NCBI RefSeq assembly: GCF_023078275.1
Contig: NC_062988.1
Span: 2,559,501-2,623,500, forward strand
DNA from: Leguminivora glycinivorella
Taxonomy: Eukaryota; Arthropoda; Insecta; Lepidoptera; Tortricidae
Reading direction: 5' to 3'
Length of the DNA: 64,000 bases
This document shows positions 20,766-31,752 of this stretch, piece by piece. The position numbers and the translations under genes are program-made. Each line of letters opens with the position of its first letter. The stretch's first letter is position 1. The notes below the pieces were generated by a model. That model searched no databases. It was not told the origin of the DNA and was given only the letters and a program-made list of their open reading frames with translations.

Positions 20766-21922
20766 ATTTTATTTGCCAACACACATCAACACAAACAAAA
20801 CAACAAACAATAAAATAAAGAACAGAACATGTGTGTCAGCAAAAAGGCTCAAGCTCATCATTGTGCTCCAGCACGGGGACTGCAGCGCTGATTTTCAGCT
20901 TGCAGCAACAAACAAACAGCAACAAACAAACAACTACAAAAAAACAAAGCAAATAACAACACGCCATGTAATAGTATCAGAGTATTTTCAGCAATGTTGA
21001 TATCCAGAGAGGAAAATCAGTACTATGTTTGTATTAGAAAGTGGTTTTTCGTGGTCCACCCCGTTTCGTCTTAATTGAATATTCTCACGGCCCATGTCAC
21101 AATTACCCCGTGAACCTTGGCAGTGTCTGGCGGGTAATGGGGCATTGCTTTTGTGACACAATTTTTGGGTATCGATCGGTACTTTCGTCGGGCTGTACTA
21201 ATTTTTGGAACGGATTTTGGTACGTTTGATTCATTATGCCAGTGTAATATTGATGAATGTACATGAACGAAGTACTGAACTGAATGACACGATTCTGGAA
21301 GCTTCGTGGCAATAGAACTTTATCACTCAGGCTGGCGATGTTGCGGAATCATGTAACTTTTATTGTGGGTTACTTCGGCTTTCCTGGGACGCGTAAAACA
21401 AGCAAATCCTAGTTCACAAGGAAATGTAACTGATGACAGTGATGACCGAAGAGCTGGCAACTTCCTCGCACAACGTATCAGCATTGCGAATGTCATACAG
21501 CGTCAATATGTGGCCAGCATTCTTGGCAGCAACCTCAAGAGCCTATATTAGGTATAAGCAAGCTTTTGAGTTTTATGATTAGTCTTAGTTTCTCTGTGTA
21601 CATTTGTTCAAGTGCCTAGATAGAGTTGAAAGTTTTCCTGTAGATAATATTTATCAATTCAGTCTTTTCATATCAAATTAAGTATTTGGCTTGTAAAATG
21701 TATTTTCAATGCTGATGAATGAATGAATGATAATTAAGATCGGGCAGCCGATATTATTGTGCAATTAAAAATGAATTAAGAACCGGCAGCTCTTCATTGT
21801 AAGGAAATTGAGACGTGGCAGTGAGTGGCGTTCGGAAAGTTATGGAGACTTTTTACATAATAATTACATGTAGGTACAGTATGTATCAATTTTAACTATA
21901 AAACTCCCGTGAGACTCATACA
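20766..21922. other. Unassigned stretch
   Basis: 20766-20990 is rich in CAAACAAACAAC words, probably an antisense LINE 3' UTR. No gene was recognised at 21000-21920. A (GAAT)n-like run ends at 21731. Confidence 0.35.
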
Positions 21923-22283
21923 TATTTAAAAATATTTTAAGCGGGTTACTCACGTATTAAGTCGATATAGCGTTCGACATGTTTCGGCTCAATTTCGAGA
22001 GCCTTTCTCAAGAGTAGCGACACCCCGCCTTTACATGTCGAGAGCGCGACTTGTGGGTAGCTCCGATCTCGCCACGGTGACGTCGCCCGCGCCGCCGACC
22101 CCCCCTGCGCCTGTCCTCAGCAGCCGCGCGCACCGAGCAAGCGCCCGCAGTATGCGTCGCGCTCTCGACATGTAAAGGCGGGGTGTCGCTACTCTTGAGA
22201 AAGGCTCTCGAAATTGAGCCGAAACATGTCGAACGCTATATCGACTTAATACGTGAGTAACCCGCTTAAAATATTTTTAAATA
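21923..22283. mobile_element. Long perfect inverted repeat, 128-bp arms, GC-rich 105-bp loop
   Basis: 21923-22050 and 22156-22283 appear identical as inverted complements. Each arm holds GAAACATGTCGAAC- and CTCGACATGTAAAG-type words. The loop 22051-22155 is strongly GC-rich (CGCCCGCGCCGCCGACCCCC) unlike everything around it. No ORF and no evident target duplication. Confidence 0.85.
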
Positions 22284-22427
22284 AGTATGTATCAATATTA
22301 GATTAAGGTTTAAGGTTTAGACCTTAATATCTCTTTATTTTTCGGCCTTTTTTATTACATTACTATCATTTCAGAAACAATTAACAACATTAACTGAAAA
22401 ATATAGGAACAGATACACTAAGGTCGC

Positions 22428-22462
22428 GGTCGGGGGTTTTTTTCAAAATTTTAATTTTGTGG
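22428..22462 (+). repeat. CCCCCGACGC family, 3' terminus only
   Basis: GCGGTCGGGGGTTTTTTTCA plus ATTTTAATTTTGTGGTTA, as at the end of the 27765-28050 copy. Confidence 0.55.
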
Positions 22463-23783
22463 TTATCTTCTAGAAGTCGACAATCAGAATTAACCCTCTT
22501 CGGTCAACGGCACCCTATGGTTATTTCAATATAACAGAGATTAACTTTGAGCTATGGTAAAATCGTATATCTGAGACAGATAGGTATACCTGAACCCTGT
22601 CCAGAAATTATATGACTAATTATTGTCAAGAAGGCGCTGTTATTCTGATGTATGCGGTAACAATTCGGTATAAGTAGTGTGAATAAAATCGTTTTTAAAT
22701 TAAATTCCACAACTTGGCCCATATATTTCTGGCCAGGCTTTACCTCATCATCATTATGCTAAGCATAGGCCGCTCTTCTAGTACGCCACTTGTCTCAACA
22801 TGAGCTACGCGTAGTCTCACCCAAAAGTGACCCGCAATTTTCCGAACGGTGTCTACCCCATGAGCCAACGGATGCCACTTCTTTCGTCTTAAAACGACCT
22901 TCAGTTAAGACTATCCATCTGTCATCATTCTGCCTAGAAACATCTCGTACACCAAAATACATATTTAATTGCATCCCAAAATCAATGCAACACAAGGTAA
23001 AGGTACTTGCCTAAATTGAAATTGCAAAAAAGTGCTTTCTGTCTGTCAGTGTTGATTGACGGGAGTTGTCACCGTTGTCAATTTCTTCAATATTCATCGG
23101 CTTGATCGCACAAACACAAGCAAAACTCGTCTGTAATATAAAATCGGCGAAGTGCAGTCTGATGTACTGTGATGGAATCGATAAACCAGAGCTAATGCTG
23201 CCTGCAGCGGCCTTCGTCGAAAGATTTGAGGACGCCGTACACTCGTCACGGCATAAAACACTTCAAATTGCAAAACACCCATAATAGCTAGGTTTTTATG
23301 TACGGGAAATACATTAAAACATACCTTATGGCCTAAATTGCATTCCAAAATCAATGCAACACAAGGTAAAGTTATTCGCCTAAAGTGAATATCTACGCAT
23401 GCTTAAAGAATCATCATAAACTAAAGCATCGTGCAAACTCTTCAAATCGTCAATATTCGCAAAACACCCATAATTACAAACAACGATAAAGCACTAAATT
23501 CGCGTCGAAAACTTTATTCGCTACCCACCGCACGTAACAATAAGCAAACAATGAAAATAAATAAAAGTAAAGTATAAGAGAGAACCGGTCGCGGACAATA
23601 CGCCGCGGATTCTTGACGTTTTTATCATTTGGAGAACAAAAGGCAGAGCTTCCTGTTGAGGCTGCATCACCATTCTCGTAAGGTGGGTTGGGACATACGG
23701 ACTGACAGGAGGAGTAACATATTTTGCATGAATTGGCAATTTTTATGTATTCTTTCATGGGTCTTTAAGTCTATTACAGACTA
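22463..23783. repeat. Unassigned region with local duplications
   Basis: CAAAATCAATGCAACACAAG occurs at 22978 and 23345, and GCAAAACACCCATAAT at 23270 and 23460, a scrambled local duplication. CATATATTTCTGGCCAGGCT near 22720 recurs at 59047. No gene is supported. Confidence 0.45.
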
Positions 23784-24092
23784 TTAAAACAGTGTCTTGT
23801 CAAGTTGTAGAGTGGCAGCGTTTTTCATGGCTGCGTAAGCCAATACGGGGGCGGAAAACGCGACTACAAGCCATGCAAGTGCAATGTACCGGCGGCGAAC
23901 AGGTGTCGGGCTAGTAACGCTTGGCTCACTTGATTGCGAGTGCCCTAAGCCACGTCTCATCGTGGATTTCTCCCTGTCCTTAGCAAGTTCCTCCCATTTA
24001 TGCACTGGAATGTTGAAGGAACGCATGTCCCGCTTGGCGCTTGGCTTATGCCGTAACATAGGTCGACCAACGCTTTTCCTGGCGCGGGCGTA
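23784..24092 (-). pseudogene. Fragment of a retrotransposon polyprotein C terminus
   Basis: On the minus strand the frame reads VGRPMLRHKPSAKRDMRSFN, then IPVHKWEELAKDREKS. A GRP-x-LR block, KRDM, then W-E-x-LA-x-DR is a conserved pattern I associate with the region after the RT in many animal LINE proteins. The following sequence loses similarity, and there is no RT core. A tRNA-like SINE head lies immediately upstream on the same strand. Assigned as a remnant, with the clade unknown. Confidence 0.5.
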
Positions 24093-24135
24093 CTAAATAG
24101 CTGCAACTGCAAGTAGATGCAAATGTATAACAATT

Positions 24136-24214
24136 CGTTGGAGCCGAGCTTTGAACCAGCTGCCTCGAGATTGAAAGTCGGTCTTACCGCTAGGTCGCCA
24201 CTCGCTAGCGCTTC
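24136..24214 (-). mobile_element. tRNA-like SINE head
   Basis: Minus strand: GTGGCGACCTAGCGGTAAGA (A box), then CAGCTGGTTCAAAGCTCGGC (decayed B box). It matches the head layout of the SINE at 13774-14138. The B box carries an A instead of GAACC, so it is not a working tRNA gene. Confidence 0.6.
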
Positions 24215-25737
24215 AATTTCAATTTCACATTTTTGCTATAACTTTTATTTACAAGAACAATATTTTGGTGGCAACTTGAGAAGCACGTCGAGAATCCCTC
24301 ATTTTAGTTTGTTTTGATGATATAACTGGGGAAGTCCTCTTTCTCATAAAAAACATCCAAGTAACTGCGAACTACGTCCTGGGAGCCAACTTTTGAATGT
24401 CGACCATTCGTATTCGTGAATTTCGTTAATTAATATCTCCACTACTAACGATTTAAATTCTACTAACAGAATCGAAAACGAGTGGTCACTACCACTAGAT
24501 TTAAAATGACTAGCCGTCCTTTTTCGAAAATAGCATTTCGTCGTTTTAAAAAAGACTTTCGGATGGCGAATTCGTACGTTCGGAATTCAAAAATCGGTCC
24601 CCTGTTCGTGAGTTTTCAGAGATTTCAATGAGAGTGCGGACTGCGAGGATCGCAAGCCCGTAGCCCATCGGAAATTGTTATCGTACTTTAAAATACCTAG
24701 AAGGCTATGGTGACTGTGCTTTACATCGAAAAATCCTTTTGGAGTCTGTAGAGAATGTATGGGGTCCTATTAATAATAAATCATGTGACTTTTGTCTTTC
24801 CACAAAGACTCTGACTGTCAGCAAAGTTACTTGAGTCTTTCCACGCCCGTGTGTATCTCATCAAAGCAAGTCTTGTCCAAGTGCATTAACTTACAATAGA
24901 GGTGGACGATCTATTCATCTGCACCACAATGGCATCGCGGATCGGTTGGCCGATCGATCGGCCGATCGCTCGTGATACCACTGTCAAGTGTAGAGATGCA
25001 ACGGATAGAGGTTTGGCCGGATACCGGATATTCGGCCTACACGAGCGCCGGATATTCGTTTTCCGTCCGCCGAATATGTGGTCCAGAGTTTCTACCTAAA
25101 TGGAGTAGGTAAACTCGATGGCGCGCGCTCGCGATGTGAGGTGCAGTTGCAGCGTGTTTTTATTAGTTGTAGCAAGGACGATTATAAAGGACCAGCAGAG
25201 TCCATACTAAATACCGTACCCCGTTGGCAGCCGTAAATCTATGTCACTAGATGTCACTAAGAGTGTCATTTGAATAAAAATGACGTTTTTTTTTTAAAAT
25301 ACGCACGCGGTAGTTCAACGGCATTACAAGTGATACAGTGAAAAGTATATAGATGACGCTAGGGGCCCGTGTCATTTTCAGTCCCTATTTACAACGCAAG
25401 CCATCGTTCTTATTTTGAATTATGACAATCATGCAAAAGAGTACCATACTGTCAAATTTTCTATCTCTTTCATTTTGAGCGTGACGTCAATGATTAGTAA
25501 TTAATATTAGATACTTTCAATATAAAATTTAGATTTTAATGAGGCCATTTCGAACGGTGTTTATGATAGATATCATGTTGACAATCAATCTCCTGACCGT
25601 CTCGCTCATACCAATCCTATCCTATATTTGAACGAGTGCGACCGAAACAGTTGAGTATTATTGAAGATTTTTGAATGTCTAAAATCTTATTGGTAGTTGT
25701 CGAAAACCCGCTTTTTCCATAAAGTGTTGGCGCGACG
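24215..25737. other. Unassigned stretch with CCGGATA repeat copy
   Basis: At 24988-25085, AGAGATGCAACGGATAGAGG, GCCGGATACCGGATATTCGG and related words belong to the family at 28148-28265 (reverse). 24940-24970 is a run of GATCGGCC/CGATCG palindromes. No gene recognised. Confidence 0.4.
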
Positions 25738-25897
25738 TCAAGTGGGTGATAGGCGTACGAGCAAGTTTACGCGTTGGATGGTCGACTACTATGCGCAGCG
25801 ATTTTTACGCGTACTTACGGTGACACACAATCGAAAAAGGTCGTCGAGCCATAAGTACGCATACCTGCTCGTATCGTACGTTTATCACCCACTTCAG
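25738..25897. repeat. Inverted-repeat element, AAGTGGGTGATA ends
   Basis: AAGTGGGTGATAGGCGTACG at 25739 pairs with CGTACGTTTATCACCCACTT ending near 25893, imperfectly. Non-coding; it explains the start of a 150-codon open frame here. Confidence 0.55.
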
Positions 25898-25986
25898 ACT
25901 GCGTTTCGATCGGCGTTTAGCGACAATAATTATCAGCTCGGCTTCATGGCTTTACGAACCTTAGCTCGGACCATCGAATATGAAAC

Positions 25987-26028
25987 TTATAAACTTCTTT
26001 ATACACAAGGGTATAAAGAAGTTTATAA
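25987..26028. repeat. Perfect 18-bp palindrome, 6-bp loop
   Basis: TTATAAACTTCTTTATAC, ACAAGG, GTATAAAGAAGTTTATAA. Hairpin-capable; probably a MITE centre or snap-back duplication. Confidence 0.7.
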
Positions 26029-26102
26029 CCAGGTGCTCCATGACACCATTGCACCAATCTGTCGCCAGCACCGCTACACTTCAACGGCCAAGTCACACAA
26101 CA

Positions 26103-26340
26103 TCTATACTAATATTATAAATGGGAAAGTGTGTGTGTCTGTTTGTTAGTCCATCTTTCACGGCAAAACGGAGCGACGTATTGACGTGATTTTTTAAGTG
26201 GAGATAGTTGAAGGGATGGAAAGTGACATAGGCTACTTTTTGTCTCTTTTTATATCCCCCCACTTCCTTAGAATGGAGGATGGAAGTTTGTGGAGAGATT
26301 TTCGAATTTAACGCGAGCGAAGCCGCGGGAAAAGGTTAGT
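26103..26340 (+). mobile_element. Helitron-like element
   Basis: 5' end TCTATACTAATATTATAAAT, shared body with 15016-15158, then the hairpin ACGCGAGCGAAGCCGCGG and the end AAAAGGTTAGT. TC at 5', a 3' hairpin and a CTRR-like 3' end match the Helitron format; absence of TIRs agrees. The 26250-26300 insert is not in other copies. Confidence 0.65.
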
Positions 26341-27764
26341 TAACTATAATAATAAAGAAATCGCAGTAAGGAACTTTATGTAGATTTCATTACTTTTTAG
26401 AGATAAACAAGCAGCTCCATCGAGATGGCTATTTTTTACAGAATGTTTTTGGTGGGATATACATAGGCATAGGTATATAACACTAACAAGGTATCTATTG
26501 TCTTAGTCCGTTTTCACATTATCCGATCCGATATCGGATGTCGGAAGGATTTAAATGGAAAAAATCCAAAATAGCGCGCCTGTAATGTATGGGGTATCAG
26601 TCCTACATCCGATATCGGATCGGATAATGTGAAAACGCATTTAGTCTCATTAATTATTACTTATGTCAGAGTTTCACTAATTATTTCCTTTTATTCATTT
26701 ATTATCTCAGTTTAGGTTTATACGAGTACCAAACGAGTAGTATACGAGTAGAAAATATACATATTACCAAAACAATACAAACTATCATTAATTTATTATA
26801 AAAACGTAATCCAAAGTGCCACACCTGGCGGCCTGACTATCCGCGTTGTGTCCAAGACGAAGCCTGACCGACGAAGCTAGCAAGTCTCTCTACATGTTAG
26901 CTGAAATACTGTCAAACCATTCACTGTGATTACTCAGATTATTATAAGCAAAATGATCTTCGAATGAACTTTCTGGACAATTGAGATGCATGGGCGCAGT
27001 CGAAACCAGCTCGCCCCTTCAGCCGTGTCCCGTTGAAAATCGGAAAGATTCTTTTCCTTAGCACATTTAATGTTTACAAATTGGATTCGCCTTCTGTCAT
27101 CTAAACTGGTAATTTTATGTATGAGGTCATTGGTCATACAATTATTAATTTATACAGTTATTAATTCTGTATCTCTACTCGCATTGCTGCTGCGATTCTA
27201 AAATATTTAATATCCATATACATATTATGAATATTCAATAAATCATACAATGACATTTGTGATGTGACATGGATGTCAGATGTCACATCTGTTGGCACAA
27301 TGATTGCGTTTTGTTGAACGTATTTGAGCTCAACATATAGGTTTATTATCACTAAGTATATTATATTAATGAACAACGAAACGGATGTGACATTTTCCTA
27401 GTCCACCAACGTCATCTAGTCATTTTATTTGGCAATAATTAGACAACATGCGAACAAACTTAGCCAGCGAAGCGATCACAACTACGTCGAGGCCGACCAA
27501 AAAATATAATTTGTAAAAATTGTGTTTTGAGCCAATATTTTGATATTAAAATAAAGTTTTTTGATAGTTATTCATAGTATAATATAAAAACAAGTAAAAA
27601 TATGTGTGAAAATATGTTTTTTTCCACTCCCGGGTTACGAAACAACGCCATCTAGTTTTAAAGCAAAAACTAAGCTTTTTTCAGGGGTACGCTTTTTTGT
27701 ATGGGCTATATCAGTCTAGTATTAAATGGTCCTTGGTTGTAGGCATGTTATAGGTAATTTTGTA
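26341..27764. other. Unassigned stretch containing one MITE
   Basis: AT-rich. Apart from the MITE at 26509-26637, no gene or repeat is convincingly assigned. Confidence 0.35.
26509..26637. mobile_element. MITE with about 33-bp TIRs
   Basis: CGTTTTCACATTATCCGATC at 26509 is mirrored by GATCGGATAATGTGAAAACG ending at 26637, and both include GATATCGGATGT. 129 bp, non-coding. Confidence 0.8.
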
Positions 27765-28050
27765 ACCCCCGACGCAAAAAGACGGGGTGTTATAAGGTTG
27801 ACGTGTCTGTCTGTCTGTATGTCTGTGTGTGTGTCTGTCTGTGGCATCGTAGCTCCCGAACGGATGAACCGATTTAGATTTAGTTTTTTTTGTAGCTTTT
27901 AGACAAAAAAAAAACAATCTAAATCGGTTCATCCGTTATGAGTTAGTCGGGTGTGTTCTTAGCCATGTTTCTTGAAAAAACCCCCGACCGCTACTTAGTA
28001 GACCGATCTACTAAGTAGCGGTCGGGGGTTTTTTCAAAATTTTAAATTTG
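27765..28050 (+). repeat. CCCCCGACGC family, copy with two inverted duplications
   Basis: A standard 5' part, then ACGGATGAACCGATTTAGAT near 27859 is repeated inverted as ATCTAAATCGGTTCATCCGT near 27917. The 3' end is doubled as a perfect hairpin: 27974-28002 against 28007-28035 with loop CCGA. Other copies have neither duplication. Confidence 0.75.
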
Positions 28051-28147
28051 TGGTTTTTGTACTTAATTATTTTTGAAATTAAACTCACCCTTAGATCTTG
28101 ATTTCTTTGTGGTCTGATATTTATGTTACTCAAGTTCTCATTAGGCA

Positions 28148-28265
28148 CTAACACTATCCGGTATCCGGCTGGATAATACACTACTATCCGGTGTCCGGTC
28201 GGTAAATACGCTACTATCCGGTATTCGGCTGGTTAGGCCGGATACCGGATAGTGATCCGTTGCAT
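28148..28265. repeat. CCGGATA/TATCCGG minisatellite
   Basis: ACTATCCGGTATCCGGCTGG, ACTATCCGGTGTCCGGTCGG and ACTATCCGGTATTCGGCTGG recur about every 36 bp, closing with GCCGGATACCGGATAGT. GCATCTCTA at the end pairs with AGAGATGCA at the related 24988 copy. Confidence 0.65.
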
Positions 28266-28429
28266 CTCTAGTCAAGTATTGGCGATATTCTATGAAAACT
28301 GAAGAAATTGGAAGGCTTGATATGGGCATGTCTTTTGAATTGAACTCGACCAATCAACATGCTTAAGTTGTTTTTGTAGATTCTATTGTTAGAACTCTTG
28401 GACGATAAGGCATTATACATTTTCATCTT

Positions 28430-28512
28430 GTTTTTAGGGTTCCGTACCAAAAAGGTACAAAAGGCACCTTTATGGTGCGACTCTGTCCGTCTGTCTGTCT
28501 GTTTTATGTTGT
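28430..28512 (+). repeat. AGGGTTCCGTACC repeat, 5' fragment
   Basis: TTTAGGGTTCCGTACCAAAA, then a TCTGTCTGTC run; repeated at 38082-38158. Confidence 0.6.
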
Positions 28513-28688
28513 ACTAGGTTTTGCCCGCGGCTTCGCTCGCGTTAGAAAGAGACAGAAAGTAGCCTATGTCACTCTCCACATCCCTTTAACTATCTCCGCT
28601 TAAAATATCACGTCAATTCGTCACTCTGTTTTGCCGTGAAAGACGGACAAACAAACAGACACACACACTTTCCCATTTATAATATTGA
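28513..28688 (-). mobile_element. Helitron-like element, antisense
   Basis: Plus strand starts ACTAGGTTTTGCCCGCGGCT (reverse of a 3' end ...CCTAGT with hairpin) and ends TTTCCCATTTATAATATTGA. Full-length relative to 35578-35756. Confidence 0.65.
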
Positions 28689-28884
28689 GTATGGATTTAC
28701 GAAGCAAAGTGCGTTTCAGAAGATGTATAATTAGAAAATTCCTTGAATAATGTAATAAAATCGTATCAGAAATTAAAATGTAATTCAGTAGTAGTTATAA
28801 ATAAATAATCTTACTTTTCATAAGATACCTACACCAATTTGTGTAACCTTTTATTTACCTCGACCTGTCAATGTCAATACTTTA

Positions 28885-29120
28885 CCACACCTCGGACACT
28901 GGCGATCAAATTGTAGAACAAAAGAGGCGCGTTCCTAGCACACAGTATAAGCTCGTTTAGGTGAACGCGTACTATGCGATGCTTGTATGATGAAATATGA
29001 CGGTCGACTGTTCGCGTTTTTGACAGGCCGTAACTGTGAGGTAACCGAGAGGGGGTGGGCGGCGCTTTCAGCGGGGAGCTGTGGCCATACTGTACGATAG
29101 TACTCTTTATTATACTGTGA
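28885..29120 (+). repeat. Repeat H copy 1
   Basis: CACACCTCGGACACTGGCGA, GGTGAACGCGTACTATGCGA, CGCGTTTTTGACAGGC and GGCCATACTGTACGATAGT, in the same order as 29862-30085. Confidence 0.6.
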
Positions 29121-29282
29121 CTTTACAGTATTTTGAAGCTAAAATTGATTGACGGCTCGTTTTCCGATGAAGTTGCAATTTTCCATGTTTCTATTGAATT
29201 ATTAAATTAGCACTTATTCGTCTGAGGTTCGTTTAAATTATCCCAAGGGTGTATAACTAGTGATAGTTGCCTGAAAACCAAG

Positions 29283-29406
29283 TACAAATGTAGTGCGAAA
29301 AGATTTTCACTCGTATATTTACGGAAACGTGCGAACGTACTCTGAAAAATACGAACGTTTCCTTAAAAAATACGGAGGAAAAGCTGTTCGCACTACATCT
29401 GTATTA
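29283..29406. mobile_element. MITE with ACAAATGTAGTGCGAA ends
   Basis: ACAAATGTAGTGCGAA at 29283 pairs with TTCGCACTACATCTGT ending at 29403 with one mismatch; the inner GAACGTACTC/GAACGTTTCC words are also partly mirrored. Confidence 0.6.
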
Positions 29407-29473
29407 ATTACCTTCTAAAAAGGGATCTATTTTTTTTCTTTTCACAATTAAAAAGACCTAGACCGTTTATTCG

Positions 29474-29603
29474 GGTTGGAAGGTCAGATGGCAGTCGCTT
29501 TCGTAAAAAGTGCCTACGCCAAATCTTGGGAGTAGTTGTCAAAGCAGACCCCAGGCTCCCATGAGCCGTGGCAAACGCCGAGATAACGCAAGGAGGATGA
29601 TGA
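29474..29603 (+). mobile_element. SINE 3' fragment with GATGATGA end
   Basis: GGTCAGATGGCAGTCGCTTT, GCCTACGCCAAATCTTGGGA, GACCCCAGGCTCCCATGAGC, GCAAGGAGGATGATGA: same as the SINE tail at 13774-13920 on the other strand. Confidence 0.7.
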
Positions 29604-29861
29604 ATTAAAAAATAATAGTTATTCTATTAATTTCAAACTATCCAACTAGCACACCTAACATTGTTTATTTTCCAACAATCTCGTATTACGAACATCGATA
29701 ACCGATGCGTAACCAAATAGTATTATAATAAGACGATAAATCTGTATGAGAAATAATCAGCATGCGGTGGTATTAACGAGGGGCGTGCGAGGCATTTGTC
29801 AAAAGAATACACAATAAGTGCTATGGGCACAGACCACCTCAGCTACTAGATGGAGCATTCG

Positions 29862-30085
29862 GGCACACCTCGGATAATGGCGATCAAATGAAAGAAGCGC
29901 GCTCCTACGCATACAGTCTACGCTATGTAGGTGAACGCGTACCATGATTGTATGAGTGAGATGTGGCAGGCCGACTGGTCGCGTTTTTGACAGGCGGCAT
30001 TATGCCGAGCCGAGCCGAGCGGCACTTTCAGCGGGGCGCCGAGGGCCATACTGTACGATAGTTCTCTTTTATTATACTGGTCGCA
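29862..30085 (+). repeat. Repeat H copy 2
   Basis: Second copy about 980 bp downstream in direct orientation. It carries a GCCGAGCCGAGCCGAGCGGC expansion that copy 1 lacks. Confidence 0.6.
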
Positions 30086-31511
30086 TACAGTGTGAGACCA
30101 TCAGGCGAACGTTTAATTAAAACTGATGATAATAATATGATTCATTAGCAATTAATTATTATACCAACAAATCATAGTTATTTAAATTAAATAAGGGATA
30201 ATTTAATAATAATTTTCAAAATCCTCACGTTCAATGTACCTCTAATACCTACTTATGAGCTGTCATTGCTATTACTTTTCAAGTGTCTGTGCTGTAGGTA
30301 CATTGCTGGCAAATCTGGCTGAACCTGGGCTGTTATACTATGTACAGTGAGATGCAAAAATGCATATATCAATACATAATTTAATTCAATTAATAATTCA
30401 TAATTTCTTCAAGGCGAATATATCAATTGCGCAATTCAAATAAAAAAAACGCTTTTACAAGTTTTATATTGGTATTCAGGAATCAACTGAGACAACATCC
30501 AAGTAAGTACTACATAGAATGACTAAAAAATGAAAAAATGAAAATGAAAATGAAATATTTATTTTTCAAGTAGGCATATTACAATGCGCATATGAACGTC
30601 AAATAAAGCTACGCCGGCTCTAACCCTACGCCTCAGCCTCGAGAAGATTTCAGTCCCCCCTCAGTTGGGAGGACTAAGGTAGATATAATAATATGATAGC
30701 TTGATAAACCATTCTTTACGTTGTTATATTTTGCCCCACGTTGGGCGCCATTGTCGACTTCTCTAGTACCTTATGCCTCCCCATATTTACAGTTCCTTTT
30801 GCTTAACGCGACGATTAAGAGGTAGAACGGATAACGAAATACAACGCAACAATATCATACCAGTCAAGGTACTCAAAAAATATCTGGACTCGCACTCCTT
30901 CCGCCTATGATATAAGAGGCTTTGTTATTTCAAAATTTAAACTTTGTTTTGTGGTTATACCAAAATTTGTCACATGTTTGGCAACCACGAGCTCTTTAAA
31001 TGCTCCATAATGCGGTGTCTGGGCAGTCTGTGGTTATTGGTTATGGATAACCAATAGTTGGCTGCTTAGTTAGTCGTAACGATGGGACGTGGACCGGCTG
31101 GAGGTGTGGGGCACACTGGGGATAAAACATAAGAATAACATTAGATTAAGATTTAACATTGTTGAAAGTTTTATTATACAATATTGTTAATGATAATAAT
31201 GAAACAATTAACACCTAACCAGCCTCTTAAACGAACGCCAATTGTCCTGATTCTGCATGATTTAGGTAGACAGGAGCAGCCATGGTTGACGAGATGACGA
31301 GTCACCAATGTGAAGTGCTACTCTGGGTTTTCACGAAATGCATGCCAAATGATGTCTTAGTCGAGTTAAGAACGAAATTATCTGTTTCTACTAGAATATC
31401 ACTGTAAATCCTGTAGATGGAGACAGTTCTAGATGAGCCTTTCGAACCACTGACTTATTTTTTACACCTGGGTACTCGTGGCCAAATCAGTGTATTTGAG
31501 TAGTAATTTAT
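30086..31511. other. Unassigned stretch with one antisense retroelement end
   Basis: 30538-30668 is the reverse complement of the 9226-9368 family (TAGGCATATTACAATGCGCA, ACCCTACGCCTCAGCCTCGA). Otherwise no gene is recognised; a short palindrome, TATTGGTTATGGATAACCAATA, lies near 31034. Confidence 0.45.
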
Positions 31512-31752
31512 GACGACCGGTCTGGCCTAGCGCGTAGCAACCCTGCCTGCTACGCCGCGGTCCCAGGTTCGAATCCCGGTAAGTGTGATGAGCACAGATA
31601 TTTGTTCCTGAGTCATGGATGTTTTCTATGTATATAAGTATTTGTATATTATATATATCATTGTCTGAGTACCTGCAACACAAGCCATCTTGAACTTACA
31701 GTGGGACTCAGTCAATCTGTGTAAAAATGGCCTATAATATTTATTTATTTAT
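31512..31752 (+). mobile_element. tRNA-derived SINE, second family
   Basis: Head ACCGGTCTGGCCTAGCGCGT (A box) and CCAGGTTCGAATCCCGGTAA (B box) about 50 bp apart, then a body with GATGAGCACAGATATTTGTT and AAGTATTTGTATATTATATA, ending in TATTTATTTATT. The two pol III promoter boxes and the T/A-rich end define a tRNA-derived SINE. A well-spread family in Lepidoptera. Confidence 0.8.

Noticed and set aside
25697..26149. 150-codon ORF as a host gene
   Set aside because: It runs across an inverted-repeat element, an 18-bp palindrome and the 5' end of a Helitron-like unit; no domain.
28885..30085. LTRs of a 1.2-kb LTR element
   Set aside because: No TG..CA ends, primer site or polypurine tract, and unrelated MITEs and a SINE fill the interval.
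31512..31590. Functional tRNA gene
   Set aside because: A and B boxes are present but belong to a tRNA-derived SINE with a long body and AT-rich end.
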